Part shown: one piece after another, positions 8,207 to 16,928 of the stretch
Position numbering within the stretch: position 1 is the stretch's first letter
Layout: each line of letters begins with the position of its first letter
DNA from: Sulfuritalea sp.
Lineage (GTDB): Bacteria > Pseudomonadota > Gammaproteobacteria > Burkholderiales > Rhodocyclaceae
Length of the DNA: 64,000 bases
Assembly (NCBI GenBank): GCA_016716965.1
Contig: JADJUP010000036.1
Span: 48,190-112,189 of the forward strand
Reading direction: 5' to 3'
Position numbers and translations under genes: made by a program
Notes under the pieces: generated by a model
Seen by the model: only the letters and a program-made list of their open reading frames with translations
What the model was told of the DNA's origin: nothing
The model's database searches: none

Positions 8207-9393
8207 GCATGGCCAAGCCGATCAGCGTCCTCATCCTCAACCAGATTTCGCAGAACGGCCTAAAGCGACTGCCGGCGGAGCGCTATCAGGTCGGCAAGGA
8301 ACTAGCCAATCCGGACGCGATCATGGTCCGTTCTGCTGATATGCACAAGATCGACATCCCGCCATCGGTGCAGGCAATTGCTCGCGCCGGCGCCGGAACC
8401 AACAACATCCCGGTCAAGGCCATGTCGGCGCGCGGCGTACCAGTGTTCAACGCCCCCGGCGCCAACGCCAACGCGGTCAAGGAACTGGTGGTGGCCGGCA
8501 TGCTGCTCGCCGCGCGCAACATCGGCGGCGCGATGAAGTTCGTCGGTGCGCTCGAGGCCAGCGATCCCGACATGGAAAAGAAAGTCGAAGACGGCAAGAA
8601 GAATTTCGCAGGCTACGAACTGGCCGGGCATACCCTCGGTGTCATCGGACTTGGCAAGATCGGTTGCCTGGTGGCAGATGTGGCGATCAAGCTGGGCATG
8701 AACGTGCTCGGATACGATCCGGAGATCACTGTCGACGCGGCATGGAGCCTGCCGTCGCAGGTGAAGAAGGCCAACAGCGTGGCCGAAGTCCTGAAGAACG
8801 CCAACTTCGTATCCATGCATGTGCCGCTGGTCGATGCCACGCGCAAGATGATCGGCGCCGAAATGCTGGCGCACACCAAACATGACGCGGTGCTGCTGAA
8901 TTTCTCGCGCGAAGGCGTGGTCGACGAGGCCGCGGTGCTTGCCGCGCTGGAGTCGAAGAAGCTCGGATGCTACGTCTGCGATTTCCCGAGCGCACATGTC
9001 AACAACCATCCGAAGGTCATCGCGCTGCCGCATCTTGGCGCGTCGACCCGCGAGGCGGAAGAAAATTGTGCCGTCATGGTCGCGGATCAACTGCGCGAGT
9101 TCATGGAGCACGGCAACATCCAGAACGCGGTGAATTTTCCCAATGTCTCGATGCCGCGCGAGTCGAATTTCCGACTCGCCGTCGCCAATTCCAATGTGCC
9201 CAACATGCTCGGCCAAATTTCCACCGCGATGGCAAATGCCGGACTGAACATCCACAACATGGTGAACAAGTCGCGTGGCGAAATGGCCTACACGCTGCTC
9301 GACGTAGATAGCCAGGTCAAGCAGGCCGCAATCGATGCGATTGCCGGCATCGAAGGCGTGCTTGCGGTTCGGTACCTGCCACTGGAGAACTGA
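8203..9393 (+). CDS. serA: D-3-phosphoglycerate dehydrogenase with ACT domain
   Basis: 396 residues. The start ATGAGCATGGCC overlaps the serC stop by 4 bases. The Rossmann fold has LGVIGLGKIG near residue 145, and the catalytic His is in LPHLGASTREAEEN near residue 280. A C-terminal ACT domain (SNVPNMLGQISTAMANAGLN onward) is the type that binds serine for feedback control. It oxidises 3-phosphoglycerate to 3-phosphohydroxypyruvate. Placing serA directly between serC and pheA pairs the first two serine enzymes in one unit. Length is slightly shorter than the 410-residue Escherichia coli enzyme. Confidence 0.93.
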   Translation: MSMAKPISVLILNQISQNGLKRLPAERYQVGKELANPDAIMVRSADMHKIDIPPSVQAIARAGAGTNNIPVKAMSARGVPVFNAPGANANAVKELVVAGMLLAARNIGGAMKFVGALEASDPDMEKKVEDGKKNFAGYELAGHTLGVIGLGKIGCLVADVAIKLGMNVLGYDPEITVDAAWSLPSQVKKANSVAEVLKNANFVSMHVPLVDATRKMIGAEMLAHTKHDAVLLNFSREGVVDEAAVLAALESKKLGCYVCDFPSAHVNNHPKVIALPHLGASTREAEENCAVMVADQLREFMEHGNIQNAVNFPNVSMPRESNFRLAVANSNVPNMLGQISTAMANAGLNIHNMVNKSRGEMAYTLLDVDSQVKQAAIDAIAGIEGVLAVRYLPLEN

Positions 9394-9395
9394 GG

Positions 9396-10478
9396 GTGGC
9401 CGATGACTCGCAAGAGCTGGGACGCCTGCGTGACGGTATCGATGCGATCGACGGGGAACTGCTGCGCCTGATCAACGAGCGCGCCAAGCTCGCCCATCGC
9501 ATCGGCGAAATCAAGCAGGGCAATATCTACCGGCCGGAACGTGAGGCGCAGGTGCTGCGCCGGGTTGCCGAACGCAATCCGGGGCCGCTGCCGGCGATCG
9601 CCGCGCAGCGCATCGTGCGCGAAGTCATGTCCGCCTGCCTGGCCCTTGAACAGCCGCTGACCATTGCCTACCTGGGACCGGCCGGGACCTATTCCGAATC
9701 CGCCGCGCGCAAGCATTTCGGCGCCGCGCCGACGTTGCAGGCCTGTCCGGGAATCGACGACGTATTCCGCGCCATCGAGTCGGCCAACGCGCATTACGGG
9801 GTGGTGCCGATCGAGAATTCGACCGAAGGCGCCATCGGCCGCTCGCTGGACCTGCTGCTGTCATCGCCGCTGCAGATCTGCGGCGAAATCAACCTGCCAA
9901 TACACCACAACCTGCTTGGGCAGGGCGCCGGGCTTGGCGAGGTGACCCGCGTCTACTCGCACGCCCAGTCCCTGGCCCAGTGCCACGAATGGCTTAACCG
10001 CAACCTGCCGCAGGTGCCGCGTGTGCCGGTGGCGAGCAATGCCGAGGCGGCCCGCCTGGCCGCGGCGGAACCCGGCGCGGCAGCCATCGCCGGCGACGCC
10101 GCCGCCGAACTGTATGCATTGAAAATACTCGCCGCGAGCATCGAGGACGATCCGAACAACACTACGCGTTTCGTGATCATCGCCGACCATGACGCCGGCG
10201 TCTCCGGCGCGGACCGCACCTCGCTGGTGTGCTCCGCGCAGAACCGGCCGGGCGCGGTCTATCAGCTTCTGGCGCCGTTCGCCGACAACGGCGTCTCCAT
10301 GAGCCGCCTCGAGTCGCGCCCGGCGCGCGGCTTCGGCGGCAGCCGCTGGGAATACGTGTTCTACATTGACATCGAAGGTCATCGCAGCGAGCCCACGGTT
10401 GCCCGCGCCCTCGAAGAACTGCGCGGGCGGGCCGGCTTCGTCAAGTTGCTGGGCTCCTATCCCAAGGCGGTCTATTAG
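9396..10478 (+). CDS. pheA: bifunctional chorismate mutase / prephenate dehydratase (P-protein)
   Basis: 360 residues from a GTG at 9396, two bases after serA. The N-terminal AroQ-type mutase covers about residues 1-90 (LRDGIDAIDGELLRLINERA). The dehydratase domain follows (YLGPAGTYSESAARKHFG, ENSTEGAIGRSLDLL and the catalytic NNTTRFVII), and the ACT domain holds the phenylalanine-binding ESRPARGFGGSRWEY near residue 310. It converts chorismate to phenylpyruvate and is normally inhibited by phenylalanine. It lies in one run with hisC, tyrA and aroA, which together cover the end of phenylalanine and tyrosine synthesis. Confidence 0.98.
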   Translation: MADDSQELGRLRDGIDAIDGELLRLINERAKLAHRIGEIKQGNIYRPEREAQVLRRVAERNPGPLPAIAAQRIVREVMSACLALEQPLTIAYLGPAGTYSESAARKHFGAAPTLQACPGIDDVFRAIESANAHYGVVPIENSTEGAIGRSLDLLLSSPLQICGEINLPIHHNLLGQGAGLGEVTRVYSHAQSLAQCHEWLNRNLPQVPRVPVASNAEAARLAAAEPGAAAIAGDAAAELYALKILAASIEDDPNNTTRFVIIADHDAGVSGADRTSLVCSAQNRPGAVYQLLAPFADNGVSMSRLESRPARGFGGSRWEYVFYIDIEGHRSEPTVARALEELRGRAGFVKLLGSYPKAVY

Positions 10479-10490
10479 AAAGGCACACGC

Positions 10491-11612
10491 ATGAGCATTG
10501 TTGAGCAGGCACCGTCCTACGTTCGCGCCATTTCGCCCTACATCCCCGGCAAGCCGATCACCGAACTGGCCCGCCAGATGGGCATCCCGGTGGAGAAGAT
10601 CGTCAAGCTGGCCTCCAACGAGAATCCGCTCGGCATGAGCCCGAAGGCGCGCCAGGCGGTCGAAGCGGCGCTCGCCGGGATCGAACGCTATCCCGACCAG
10701 TTCGACCTGATTGCGGCGATTGCCGAACGCCACGGCGTGGCCCAGGAACAGGTGGTGCTGGGCAACGGCTCCAACGACGTGCTCGACCTGGCCGCCCGCG
10801 TATTCCTCGCGCCGGGCCGTTCCACCGTGTTCTCGAAGCACGCCTTCGCCGTCTATCCGCTGGCCTCGATGTCGGCCGGCGCCGAATGCATCGCCGCCGC
10901 GGCGAAGAACTACGGTCACGATCCGGCCGCCATGCTCGCCGCAATTCGTCCCGACACGCATGTGGTATGGATCGCCAACCCGAACAATCCGACCGGCAAC
11001 TTCCTGCCGCAGGCCGAGGTGCGCGCCTTCATCGAGAAGATTCCATCGCACATCTGCGTGGTGCTCGACGAAGCCTATACCGAGTACCTGGCTCCCGCCG
11101 ACCGTGCCGACACGGTGGCCTGGATCAAGGATTTCCCCAACCTGCTGGTGGTGCGCACCTTCTCCAAGATCTACGGCCTGGCCGGGCTTCGAGTCGGCTA
11201 CGGCATCGGCCGCCCGGAGATGATCGACCTGCTGAACCGGGTGCGGCAACCCTTCAACGTGAACAACCTGGCCCTGGCCGGCGCCATTGCCGCGCTCGAC
11301 GACCACGAGTTCCTCGCCCGCAGCTATGAGTCGAACCGCAACGGCATGGAACAGATCCTCGCCGGACTCAAGCGCCTTGGGCTGGCCCACATTCCGTCGC
11401 ACGGAAACTTCGTCACCTTCGAGGTGGCCGATACCGCAACCGTCAATGGCAAGCTCCTCAAGCAGGGCGTGATCGTGCGTCCGATCGGCGGTTACGGCAT
11501 GCCGAACCACCTGCGGGTAACCATCGGGCTCGAGACCGAGAACGCGCGCTTCCTCGACGCACTGGAAAACGCAGTTTCGGTGAAGGCTAACGCCGGGCTT
11601 CTTCGGCGTTAA
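10491..11612 (+). CDS. hisC: histidinol-phosphate / aromatic aminotransferase (HisC2 type)
   Basis: 373 residues; class-I/II PLP aminotransferase with LASNENPLGMSPKA near the N-terminus, NPNNPTGNF in the middle, DEAYTEY, and the PLP lysine in SKIYGLAGLRVGYG. Known reactions are transamination of histidinol phosphate and, for members in pheA-tyrA clusters, of phenylpyruvate and hydroxyphenylpyruvate. Its position between pheA and tyrA points to the aromatic role here, though the sequence alone does not exclude histidine synthesis. It ends 3 bases before the tyrA start. Confidence 0.94.
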   Translation: MSIVEQAPSYVRAISPYIPGKPITELARQMGIPVEKIVKLASNENPLGMSPKARQAVEAALAGIERYPDQFDLIAAIAERHGVAQEQVVLGNGSNDVLDLAARVFLAPGRSTVFSKHAFAVYPLASMSAGAECIAAAAKNYGHDPAAMLAAIRPDTHVVWIANPNNPTGNFLPQAEVRAFIEKIPSHICVVLDEAYTEYLAPADRADTVAWIKDFPNLLVVRTFSKIYGLAGLRVGYGIGRPEMIDLLNRVRQPFNVNNLALAGAIAALDDHEFLARSYESNRNGMEQILAGLKRLGLAHIPSHGNFVTFEVADTATVNGKLLKQGVIVRPIGGYGMPNHLRVTIGLETENARFLDALENAVSVKANAGLLRR

Positions 11613-11615
11613 GCA

Positions 11616-12536
11616 ATGCGGCCGGAGCCAAAAATCCCTCTGATGGCGCAAAGCAGGGTTGTCATCTGCGGCGTCGGGCTGATCGGCGGTTCTTTCGCGC
11701 TTGCGCTCAAGAAGTCGGCGCTGGCGCTACGGCGCGACCTGCAGGTGGTGGGTATGGGCCGCACGCGCGCGCCGCTGGAACAGGCGTTGCGACTGGGTGT
11801 GATCGATGTCATCGCAACCGACTGGGCATCCGCGCTGGACGGTGCCGACCTGGTACTGCTCGGCATGCCCGTGGGCCAGATGCCGGCGGTGATGAGTGCC
11901 CTGGCGCCGCACCTGCAGCCGCACACCATCGTCACCGACGGCGGCAGCACCAAGTCCGACGTGGTCGCCGCGGCCCGTGCCGCATTCGGTGACCGGATCG
12001 GGCAATTCGTTCCCGGCCATCCGATAGCCGGCGCGGAAAAAAGCGGCGTGGCGGCGGCCCAGTCCGATCTCTATGTCGGCAAGCGCGTGGTGCTGACCCC
12101 GCTGCCCGAAAACTCGCCGGCCGATGTGCAGGCCGTGCGCGCGGTATGGGAGCTTTGCGGCGCGAAACTGTCACAGCTCGCTCCCGACGAACACGACCGT
12201 GTCTTCGCGGCGGTCAGCCATTTGCCGCATTTGCTGGCCTTCGCCCTGGTGCACGATTTTGCGCAACGTCCGAACTCGGACCAGCTGTTTGGCTTCGCCG
12301 CCGGCGGCTTTCGCGATTTCACCCGCATCGCCAGCAGCCATCCGGAAATGTGGCGCGACATCTGCGTCGCCAACCGCCACGCCCTGCTCGCCGAACTCGA
12401 CGCCTACATGATCGAGCTGATGCGCACCCGGGTGATGCTCGCCGGGGCCGACGCCGATGGCCTCGAAGTGATGTTCAGCACCGCCCGCGAACGGCGCGAC
12501 GCCTGGCTGGATTCCCTGTTGCCGCCGGGCGAATGA
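11616..12536 (+). CDS. tyrA: prephenate (arogenate) dehydrogenase
   Basis: 306 residues from ATG at 11616; a second in-frame ATG at 11643 (MAQSRVVICGVGLIGG) is equally plausible and starts closer to the Rossmann fold. The NAD(P) motif is CGVGLIGGSFALAL; the catalytic region has PGHPIAGAEKSGV and SHLPHLLAFALV. It oxidatively decarboxylates prephenate (or arogenate) on the way to tyrosine. Codons just after the nucleotide-binding loop (KKSALALRR) coincide with a copy of the dispersed 26-bp repeat at 11710-11735. The stop overlaps the start of aroA-cmk by ATGATG, so the two are translationally coupled. Confidence 0.95.
   Translation: MRPEPKIPLMAQSRVVICGVGLIGGSFALALKKSALALRRDLQVVGMGRTRAPLEQALRLGVIDVIATDWASALDGADLVLLGMPVGQMPAVMSALAPHLQPHTIVTDGGSTKSDVVAAARAAFGDRIGQFVPGHPIAGAEKSGVAAAQSDLYVGKRVVLTPLPENSPADVQAVRAVWELCGAKLSQLAPDEHDRVFAAVSHLPHLLAFALVHDFAQRPNSDQLFGFAAGGFRDFTRIASSHPEMWRDICVANRHALLAELDAYMIELMRTRVMLAGADADGLEVMFSTARERRDAWLDSLLPPGE
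11710..11735 (+). repeat. dispersed 26-bp repeat, copy 1 (inside tyrA)
   Basis: Core AGTCGGCGCTGGCG followed by CT and ACGGC. It is read in sense as KKSALALRR of TyrA. Confidence 0.7.
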
Positions 12537-14470
12537 TGGAAACGCTGACGCTTCCGCCCTTGCGCGCAGCCGCCGGCAGCGTGCGTCTGCCCGGCTCGAA
12601 GAGCATTTCCAACCGGATGCTGCTGCTTGCTGCCCTGGCGCAGGGTACGACCGAAATTCGCGACCTGCTCGATTCCGACGACACTCGGGTGATGCTGGCG
12701 GCGCTGGAGAAAGTCGGCGTTGGCATCACGGCACTTGGCGGCAACGCCTGGCGCGTGGAAGGCTGCGGCGGGGTGTTTCCGGTCAAGGATGCCGACCTGT
12801 TCATGGGCAATGCCGGCACGGCGATCCGTCCGCTGACGGCCGCGCTGGCGCTGTCGGGTGGCAGCTATCGCCTGTCCGGCGTGCCGCGCATGCACGAGCG
12901 GCCGATCGGCGACCTGGTCGACGGATTGCGGCAGATCGGCGCCGACTTGCGCTACGAAGCCAACACCGGCTTTCCACCGCTGGGCATCCACCCCGCTACT
13001 GTAAATCTGGGCGCGCCGATTCGCTTGCGCGGCGACGTTTCGTCGCAGTTCCTCACCGCGCTGTTGATGGCCCTGCCCTTGACGGGGCAACGGGCGGTGA
13101 TCGAGATGACGACCGAACTCATCTCCAAGCCTTACATCGAGATCACGCTGAACCTCATGGCGCGCTTCGGCGTCCAGGTCGAGCGTGAAGGCTGGCGGCG
13201 TTTCACGATCGCGGCAGGGCAGCGCTACCTCAGCCCGGGCATCCTCCATGTGGAAGGTGACGCGTCGTCTGCGTCGTACTTCCTCGCGGCTGGCGCCATC
13301 GGCGGCGGGCCGGTTCGCGTCGAAGGCATAGGCAAAGATTCCATACAGGGCGACGTGCGCTTCGCCGACGAACTGGAGAAACTCGGTGCCACGATCACCT
13401 GGGGCGACAAATGGGTCGAAGCGGAGGCGCCGCGCGGCAAACTCAAGGCCTTCGACCTCGACCTCAACCACATCCCCGACGCGGCGATGACGCTGGCGGT
13501 GGCCGCGCTGTTCGCCGACGGTCCCTGTCGCCTGCGCAACATCGCCTCCTGGCGGGTCAAGGAAACCGACCGCATCGCAGCGATGGCGACCGAGTTGCGC
13601 AAGCTCGGCGCGTCGGTGGAGGAGGGAGCCGATTCCATTGCCGTGTCGCCAGCGCCGACTTTCATGTCCGGCACCGCCATCGATACCTACGACGACCATC
13701 GCATGGCAATGTGCTTTTCGCTGGCGGCATTGGGCGGCGTGACCGTCACCATCAACGATCCCCGCTGCGTGAACAAGACTTTTCCCGGCTATTTCGACGC
13801 CTTCGCCGAAATCACCGCACCGGTGATCGCCATCGACGGGCCATCCGCCTCCGGCAAGGGTACCGTGGCCGAACGCGTCGCGGCGGCGATGGGCTACCAT
13901 TACCTCGACAGCGGTTCGCTCTACCGCCTGACCGCCTTGGCCGCGCTGCGGGCCGGCGTCGCGCTGGATGACGAGGCCGGTGTGGCGGCGCTCGGGGCCG
14001 GCCTTCCGGCCACCTTCGAAGGCGGCCGCATCCTGCTCGCCGGCGACGACGTAACCGATGCCATCCGGACCGAAGAAATCTCGGTTGGCGCCTCGAAAAT
14101 CGCCGCCCTGCCGGCCGTGCGCGGCGCGTTGTTGGCCCGCCAGCGGGCCTACCGGCGCTTCCCCGGACTGGTCGCCGACGGTCGCGACATGGGTTCGGTG
14201 GTGTTCCCCGCAGCCGTCGCCAAGGCCTTTCTGACGGCATCGGCCGAAATTCGTGCGGAAAGACGATATAAACAGTTGATCGCAAAGGGGATGCCTGCTA
14301 ACATGCACGCCCTTTTGCAGGATTTGCGGGAAAGGGATGCTCGCGACGCCCAGCGCAGCGTGGCTCCGCTCCAGCAATGCGTCGATGCCGACCTGGTGGA
14401 TACCACCGAAATGGACATCGAGGCTGCAGTGGCTGCCGTAATGGACGTGGTCAAACGGCAGGGTTTTTGA
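12533..14470 (+). CDS. aroA-cmk: fused EPSP synthase / cytidylate kinase
   Basis: One open frame of 645 residues with no stop between two full domains. Residues 1 to about 425 are 3-phosphoshikimate 1-carboxyvinyltransferase: PGSKSISNRMLLLAALA, NAGTAIRPLTAALA, RPIGDLVDGLRQIGA, and the late DDHRMAMCF. Residues about 427-645 are CMP/dCMP kinase: AIDGPSASGKGTVAERVA (P-loop), DSGSLYRLTALAAL, and VADGRDMGSVVFP. AroA makes EPSP in the shikimate pathway; Cmk phosphorylates CMP and dCMP. The linker is essentially absent (FAEITAPVIAIDGP). The same fusion is annotated in some Burkholderiales, so a genuine fusion is likelier than a lost stop. It overlaps tyrA at the start and carries two copies of the 26-bp repeat. 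Confidence 0.95.
   Translation: MMETLTLPPLRAAAGSVRLPGSKSISNRMLLLAALAQGTTEIRDLLDSDDTRVMLAALEKVGVGITALGGNAWRVEGCGGVFPVKDADLFMGNAGTAIRPLTAALALSGGSYRLSGVPRMHERPIGDLVDGLRQIGADLRYEANTGFPPLGIHPATVNLGAPIRLRGDVSSQFLTALLMALPLTGQRAVIEMTTELISKPYIEITLNLMARFGVQVEREGWRRFTIAAGQRYLSPGILHVEGDASSASYFLAAGAIGGGPVRVEGIGKDSIQGDVRFADELEKLGATITWGDKWVEAEAPRGKLKAFDLDLNHIPDAAMTLAVAALFADGPCRLRNIASWRVKETDRIAAMATELRKLGASVEEGADSIAVSPAPTFMSGTAIDTYDDHRMAMCFSLAALGGVTVTINDPRCVNKTFPGYFDAFAEITAPVIAIDGPSASGKGTVAERVAAAMGYHYLDSGSLYRLTALAALRAGVALDDEAGVAALGAGLPATFEGGRILLAGDDVTDAIRTEEISVGASKIAALPAVRGALLARQRAYRRFPGLVADGRDMGSVVFPAAVAKAFLTASAEIRAERRYKQLIAKGMPANMHALLQDLRERDARDAQRSVAPLQQCVDADLVDTTEMDIEAAVAAVMDVVKRQGF
12709..12734 (+). repeat. 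dispersed 26-bp repeat, degenerate copy 2 (inside aroA)
   Basis: The sequence has the AGTCGGCG and ACGGC blocks but differs from the consensus at about 6 of 26 bases. It is read as KVGVGITA, the frame also used in lapB. It could be chance similarity. Confidence 0.4.
13638..13663 (-). repeat. dispersed 26-bp repeat, copy 3 (inside aroA, antisense)
   Basis: The minus strand carries AGTCGGCGCTGGCG, AC, ACGGC. It is read in antisense as AVSPAPTF of the EPSP synthase domain. Confidence 0.75.
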
Positions 14471-14544
14471 AGCATGCTGTACGAGTAAAGTAGCAAAGGT
14501 GTCGCGGCGGCCGCCCGGTCGCAGCGGCAGACATCAACCAACCC

Positions 14545-14558
14545 GTCACCCCGGTGAC
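14545..14558 (+). promoter_or_regulatory. palindrome in the rpsA leader
   Basis: GTCACC, CC, GGTGAC forms a perfect 6-bp stem 26 bases before the rpsA ATG. Escherichia coli S1 represses its own mRNA through structured leader RNA, so a role in S1 autoregulation is possible but unproven here. Confidence 0.35.
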
Positions 14559-14584
14559 AAACATCCAGTAAGGTCCCCCACTCA

Positions 14585-16294
14585 ATGTCTACTGCAGCTA
14601 TTGCCGAAGCTTCGCCCATGGAGAGTTTTGCCGCACTGTTCGAGGAAAGCCTCCAGCGCCAGGAAATGCGTGCCGGTGAAGTCATCACGGCCGAAATCGT
14701 TCGCATCGACCAGAACTTCGTCGTCGTGAACGCCGGACTCAAGTCCGAATCCATGATTCCCGTCGAGGAATTCCACAACGAACGCGGTGAACTCGAAGCC
14801 AAGCCGGGCGATTTCGTCCTGGTCGCGATCGAGATGCTCGAAGACGGCTACGGCGCGACGCGCTTGAGCCGCGAGAAGGCCAAGCGCATCGCCGCCTGGA
14901 ACGATCTCGACAAGGCCATGACCGACGGTGCCCTGATCAAGGGACTGGTCACTGGCAAGGTCAAGGGCGGCCTGACCGTCATGGTCAATGGCATTCGCGC
15001 CTTCCTTCCCGGTTCGCTGGTCGATACACGTCCGGTCAAGGACACCACGCCCTTCGAAGGCAAGGAATACGAATTCAAGGTCATCAAGCTCGACCGCAAG
15101 CGCAACAACGTGGTCGTGTCCCGTCGTGCCGTGCTCGAAGCCAGCATGGGCGAAGAGCGCCAGAAGCTGCTGGAAAACCTGCAGGAAGGCACCGTCATCA
15201 AGGGCATCGTCAAGAACATCACCGACTACGGCGCATTCGTCGACCTCGGCGGCATCGACGGCCTGCTGCACATCACCGACCTGGCCTGGCGCCGCGTGCG
15301 TCACCCCAGCGAAGTGCTCAACGTCGGCGACGAAGTCACCGCCAAGGTTCTCAAGTTCGACCAGGAAAAGAACCGCGTCAGCCTGGGCATGAAGCAGCTG
15401 GGCGAAGATCCGTGGGTGGGAATCGCCCGCCGTTACCCGCAGGGAACGCGCCTGTTCGGCAAGGTCACCAACCTGACCGACTACGGCTCGTTCGTCGAGA
15501 TCGAGCAGGGCATCGAAGGCCTGGTGCACGTCTCGGAAATGGACTGGACCAACAAGAACATCCATCCGACCAAGGTCGTCCAGCTGGGCGATGAAGTCGA
15601 AGTGATGATCCTGGAAATCGACGAAGACCGTCGCCGCATTTCGCTTGGCATGAAACAGTGCATGGCGAATCCGTGGGACGATTTCGCGATGAACCACAAG
15701 AAGGGCGACAAGGTTCGCGGCGCGATCAAGTCGATCACCGACTTCGGCATATTCATCGGCCTGCCTGGCGGCATCGACGGCCTGGTGCACCTGTCCGACC
15801 TGTCCTGGTCGGCCACCGGCGAAGAAGCCAAGCAGAACTTCAAGAAGGGCGATGAAGTTGACGCCGTGGTGCTCTCCATCGATGTCGAGAAAGAGCGCAT
15901 TTCGCTCGGCGTCAAGCAGCTCGATGGTGATCCATTCACCAGTTTCGTTGCCACCCACGACAAGAACAGCCTGGTGTCCGGTACGGTTACCAGCGTTGAC
16001 CAGCGTGGAGCGGTGGTCAATCTGGGCGACGACGTCGAGGGCTACCTGCGTGTTTCCGAGTTCTCGCGCGACCGCATCGAAGACCTGACGCAGCACCTCA
16101 AGGTTGGTGAAGTGGTCGAAACCCTGATCGTGAATGTCGACCGCAAGACGCGTTCGATCAACCTCTCGATCAAGGCCAAGGATCAGGTAGAGCAAAGCCA
16201 GGCGATGCAGAAGCTCGCATCCGACAGCGGTTCCGCCAGCAGCGGCACGACCAACCTGGGCGCGTTGCTCAAGGCCAAGCTCAATCAGCAGTAA
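14585..16294 (+). CDS. rpsA: 30S ribosomal protein S1
   Basis: 569 residues with six S1 OB-fold repeats, the full proteobacterial form. The repeats can be followed by GEVITAEIVRIDQNFVVV, KGLVTGKVKGGLTVMV, KGIVKNITDYGAFVDLGGID, GKVTNLTDYGSFVEIEQGIE, RGAIKSITDFGIFIGLPGGI and SGTVTSVDQRGAVVNLGDDV. S1 binds mRNA on the small subunit and is needed for initiation on structured messages. AAGG 11 bases upstream is the likely ribosome site. The cmk-rpsA-ihfB order is conserved in beta- and gammaproteobacteria. ihfB starts 9 bases downstream. Confidence 0.99.
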   Translation: MSTAAIAEASPMESFAALFEESLQRQEMRAGEVITAEIVRIDQNFVVVNAGLKSESMIPVEEFHNERGELEAKPGDFVLVAIEMLEDGYGATRLSREKAKRIAAWNDLDKAMTDGALIKGLVTGKVKGGLTVMVNGIRAFLPGSLVDTRPVKDTTPFEGKEYEFKVIKLDRKRNNVVVSRRAVLEASMGEERQKLLENLQEGTVIKGIVKNITDYGAFVDLGGIDGLLHITDLAWRRVRHPSEVLNVGDEVTAKVLKFDQEKNRVSLGMKQLGEDPWVGIARRYPQGTRLFGKVTNLTDYGSFVEIEQGIEGLVHVSEMDWTNKNIHPTKVVQLGDEVEVMILEIDEDRRRISLGMKQCMANPWDDFAMNHKKGDKVRGAIKSITDFGIFIGLPGGIDGLVHLSDLSWSATGEEAKQNFKKGDEVDAVVLSIDVEKERISLGVKQLDGDPFTSFVATHDKNSLVSGTVTSVDQRGAVVNLGDDVEGYLRVSEFSRDRIEDLTQHLKVGEVVETLIVNVDRKTRSINLSIKAKDQVEQSQAMQKLASDSGSASSGTTNLGALLKAKLNQQ

Positions 16295-16303
16295 GATCAG
16301 GCC

Positions 16304-16597
16304 ATGACCAAATCGGAACTCATCGCCCGGCTGGCGGAGCGGTTTCCACAGCTTGTGGCGAAGGATGCCGACTTTGCCGTGAAGATGATTCTCGATGCCC
16401 TCACTGCGGCGCTGGTGCGCAGTGATCGCATCGAGATTCGCGGCTTCGGCAGCTTCGCGCTGAATTACCGTCCGCCGCGGATCGGTCGCAATCCGAAGTC
16501 CGGCGACAAGGTACAGGTGCCCGAAAAGTACGTTCCCCACTTCAAGGCCGGCAAGGAGCTGCGGGAGCGGGTCGATTACGGATCGGATGGCAAGTGA
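16304..16597 (+). CDS. ihfB: integration host factor subunit beta
   Basis: 97 residues of the HU/IHF fold starting MTKSELIARLAERFPQLV. The DNA-contact arm carries RIEIRGFGSFALNYRPPRIG followed by RNPKSGDKVQVPEKYVPHFK, the typical IhfB signature with the intercalating Pro in RNP. With IhfA it bends DNA sharply at specific sites and acts in transcription, recombination and replication. It follows rpsA closely, as in most proteobacteria. Length matches the family. Confidence 0.97.
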   Translation: MTKSELIARLAERFPQLVAKDADFAVKMILDALTAALVRSDRIEIRGFGSFALNYRPPRIGRNPKSGDKVQVPEKYVPHFKAGKELRERVDYGSDGK

Positions 16598-16681
16598 CGG
16601 TTTGCGAGGGGCGGTAGGAAAAGCAGCGCGCGGCGCCGGCAGAATACCGTCCTTCGTTACCGATCACCGGTCTGGTGAACC

Positions 16682-16924
16682 ATGACCACCTTGCTCAAGC
16701 TTTTAACCTGGCTGCTGCGTGTCGTGGTTTTTGTCGGATTGTTCGGCCTCGCGATCAAGAATAGCGGCCCCATGGAACTTCGCTTTTTCCTCGATCAATC
16801 CTGGACCGCACCCATCTCGCTGGTGATTCTCGCCGTATTTGCGATCGGCGTCGGCATCGGACTGACGGCCGCCATGGGGGTCTTCTCGCGTTCGCGGCAG
16901 AATCACGATGAGGGGCCGCGCTAA
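16682..16924 (+). CDS. lapA: LPS-assembly protein A (DUF1049)
   Basis: 80 residues with two membrane segments (about 8-25 and 42-65) and a basic, polar tail. It is a small inner-membrane protein of the LapA/YciS family that works next to LapB in LPS-level control. The sequence VVVFVGLFGLAIKNSGPMEL is typical. A TCACC-GGTCT-GGTGA hairpin (16664-16678) includes the GGTGA that would serve as its ribosome site, so start access could be controlled by folding. lapB begins 5 bases after its stop. Confidence 0.9.
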   Translation: MTTLLKLLTWLLRVVVFVGLFGLAIKNSGPMELRFFLDQSWTAPISLVILAVFAIGVGIGLTAAMGVFSRSRQNHDEGPR

Positions 16925-16928
16925 CGCC

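Noticed and set aside
9861..11651. A 596-codon minus-strand frame across pheA and hisC
   Set aside because: It is antisense to two well-supported enzymes and has no motif.
12146..12532. Long N-terminal extension of aroA-cmk
   Set aside because: That part overlaps tyrA in another frame; the ATGATG at 12533 fits translational coupling and begins right before the conserved EPSP synthase sequence.
12930..12955. TCGGCGCCGACTTG in aroA as a reverse repeat copy
   Set aside because: Only the first half matches and it encodes the conserved QIGADLRYE stretch.
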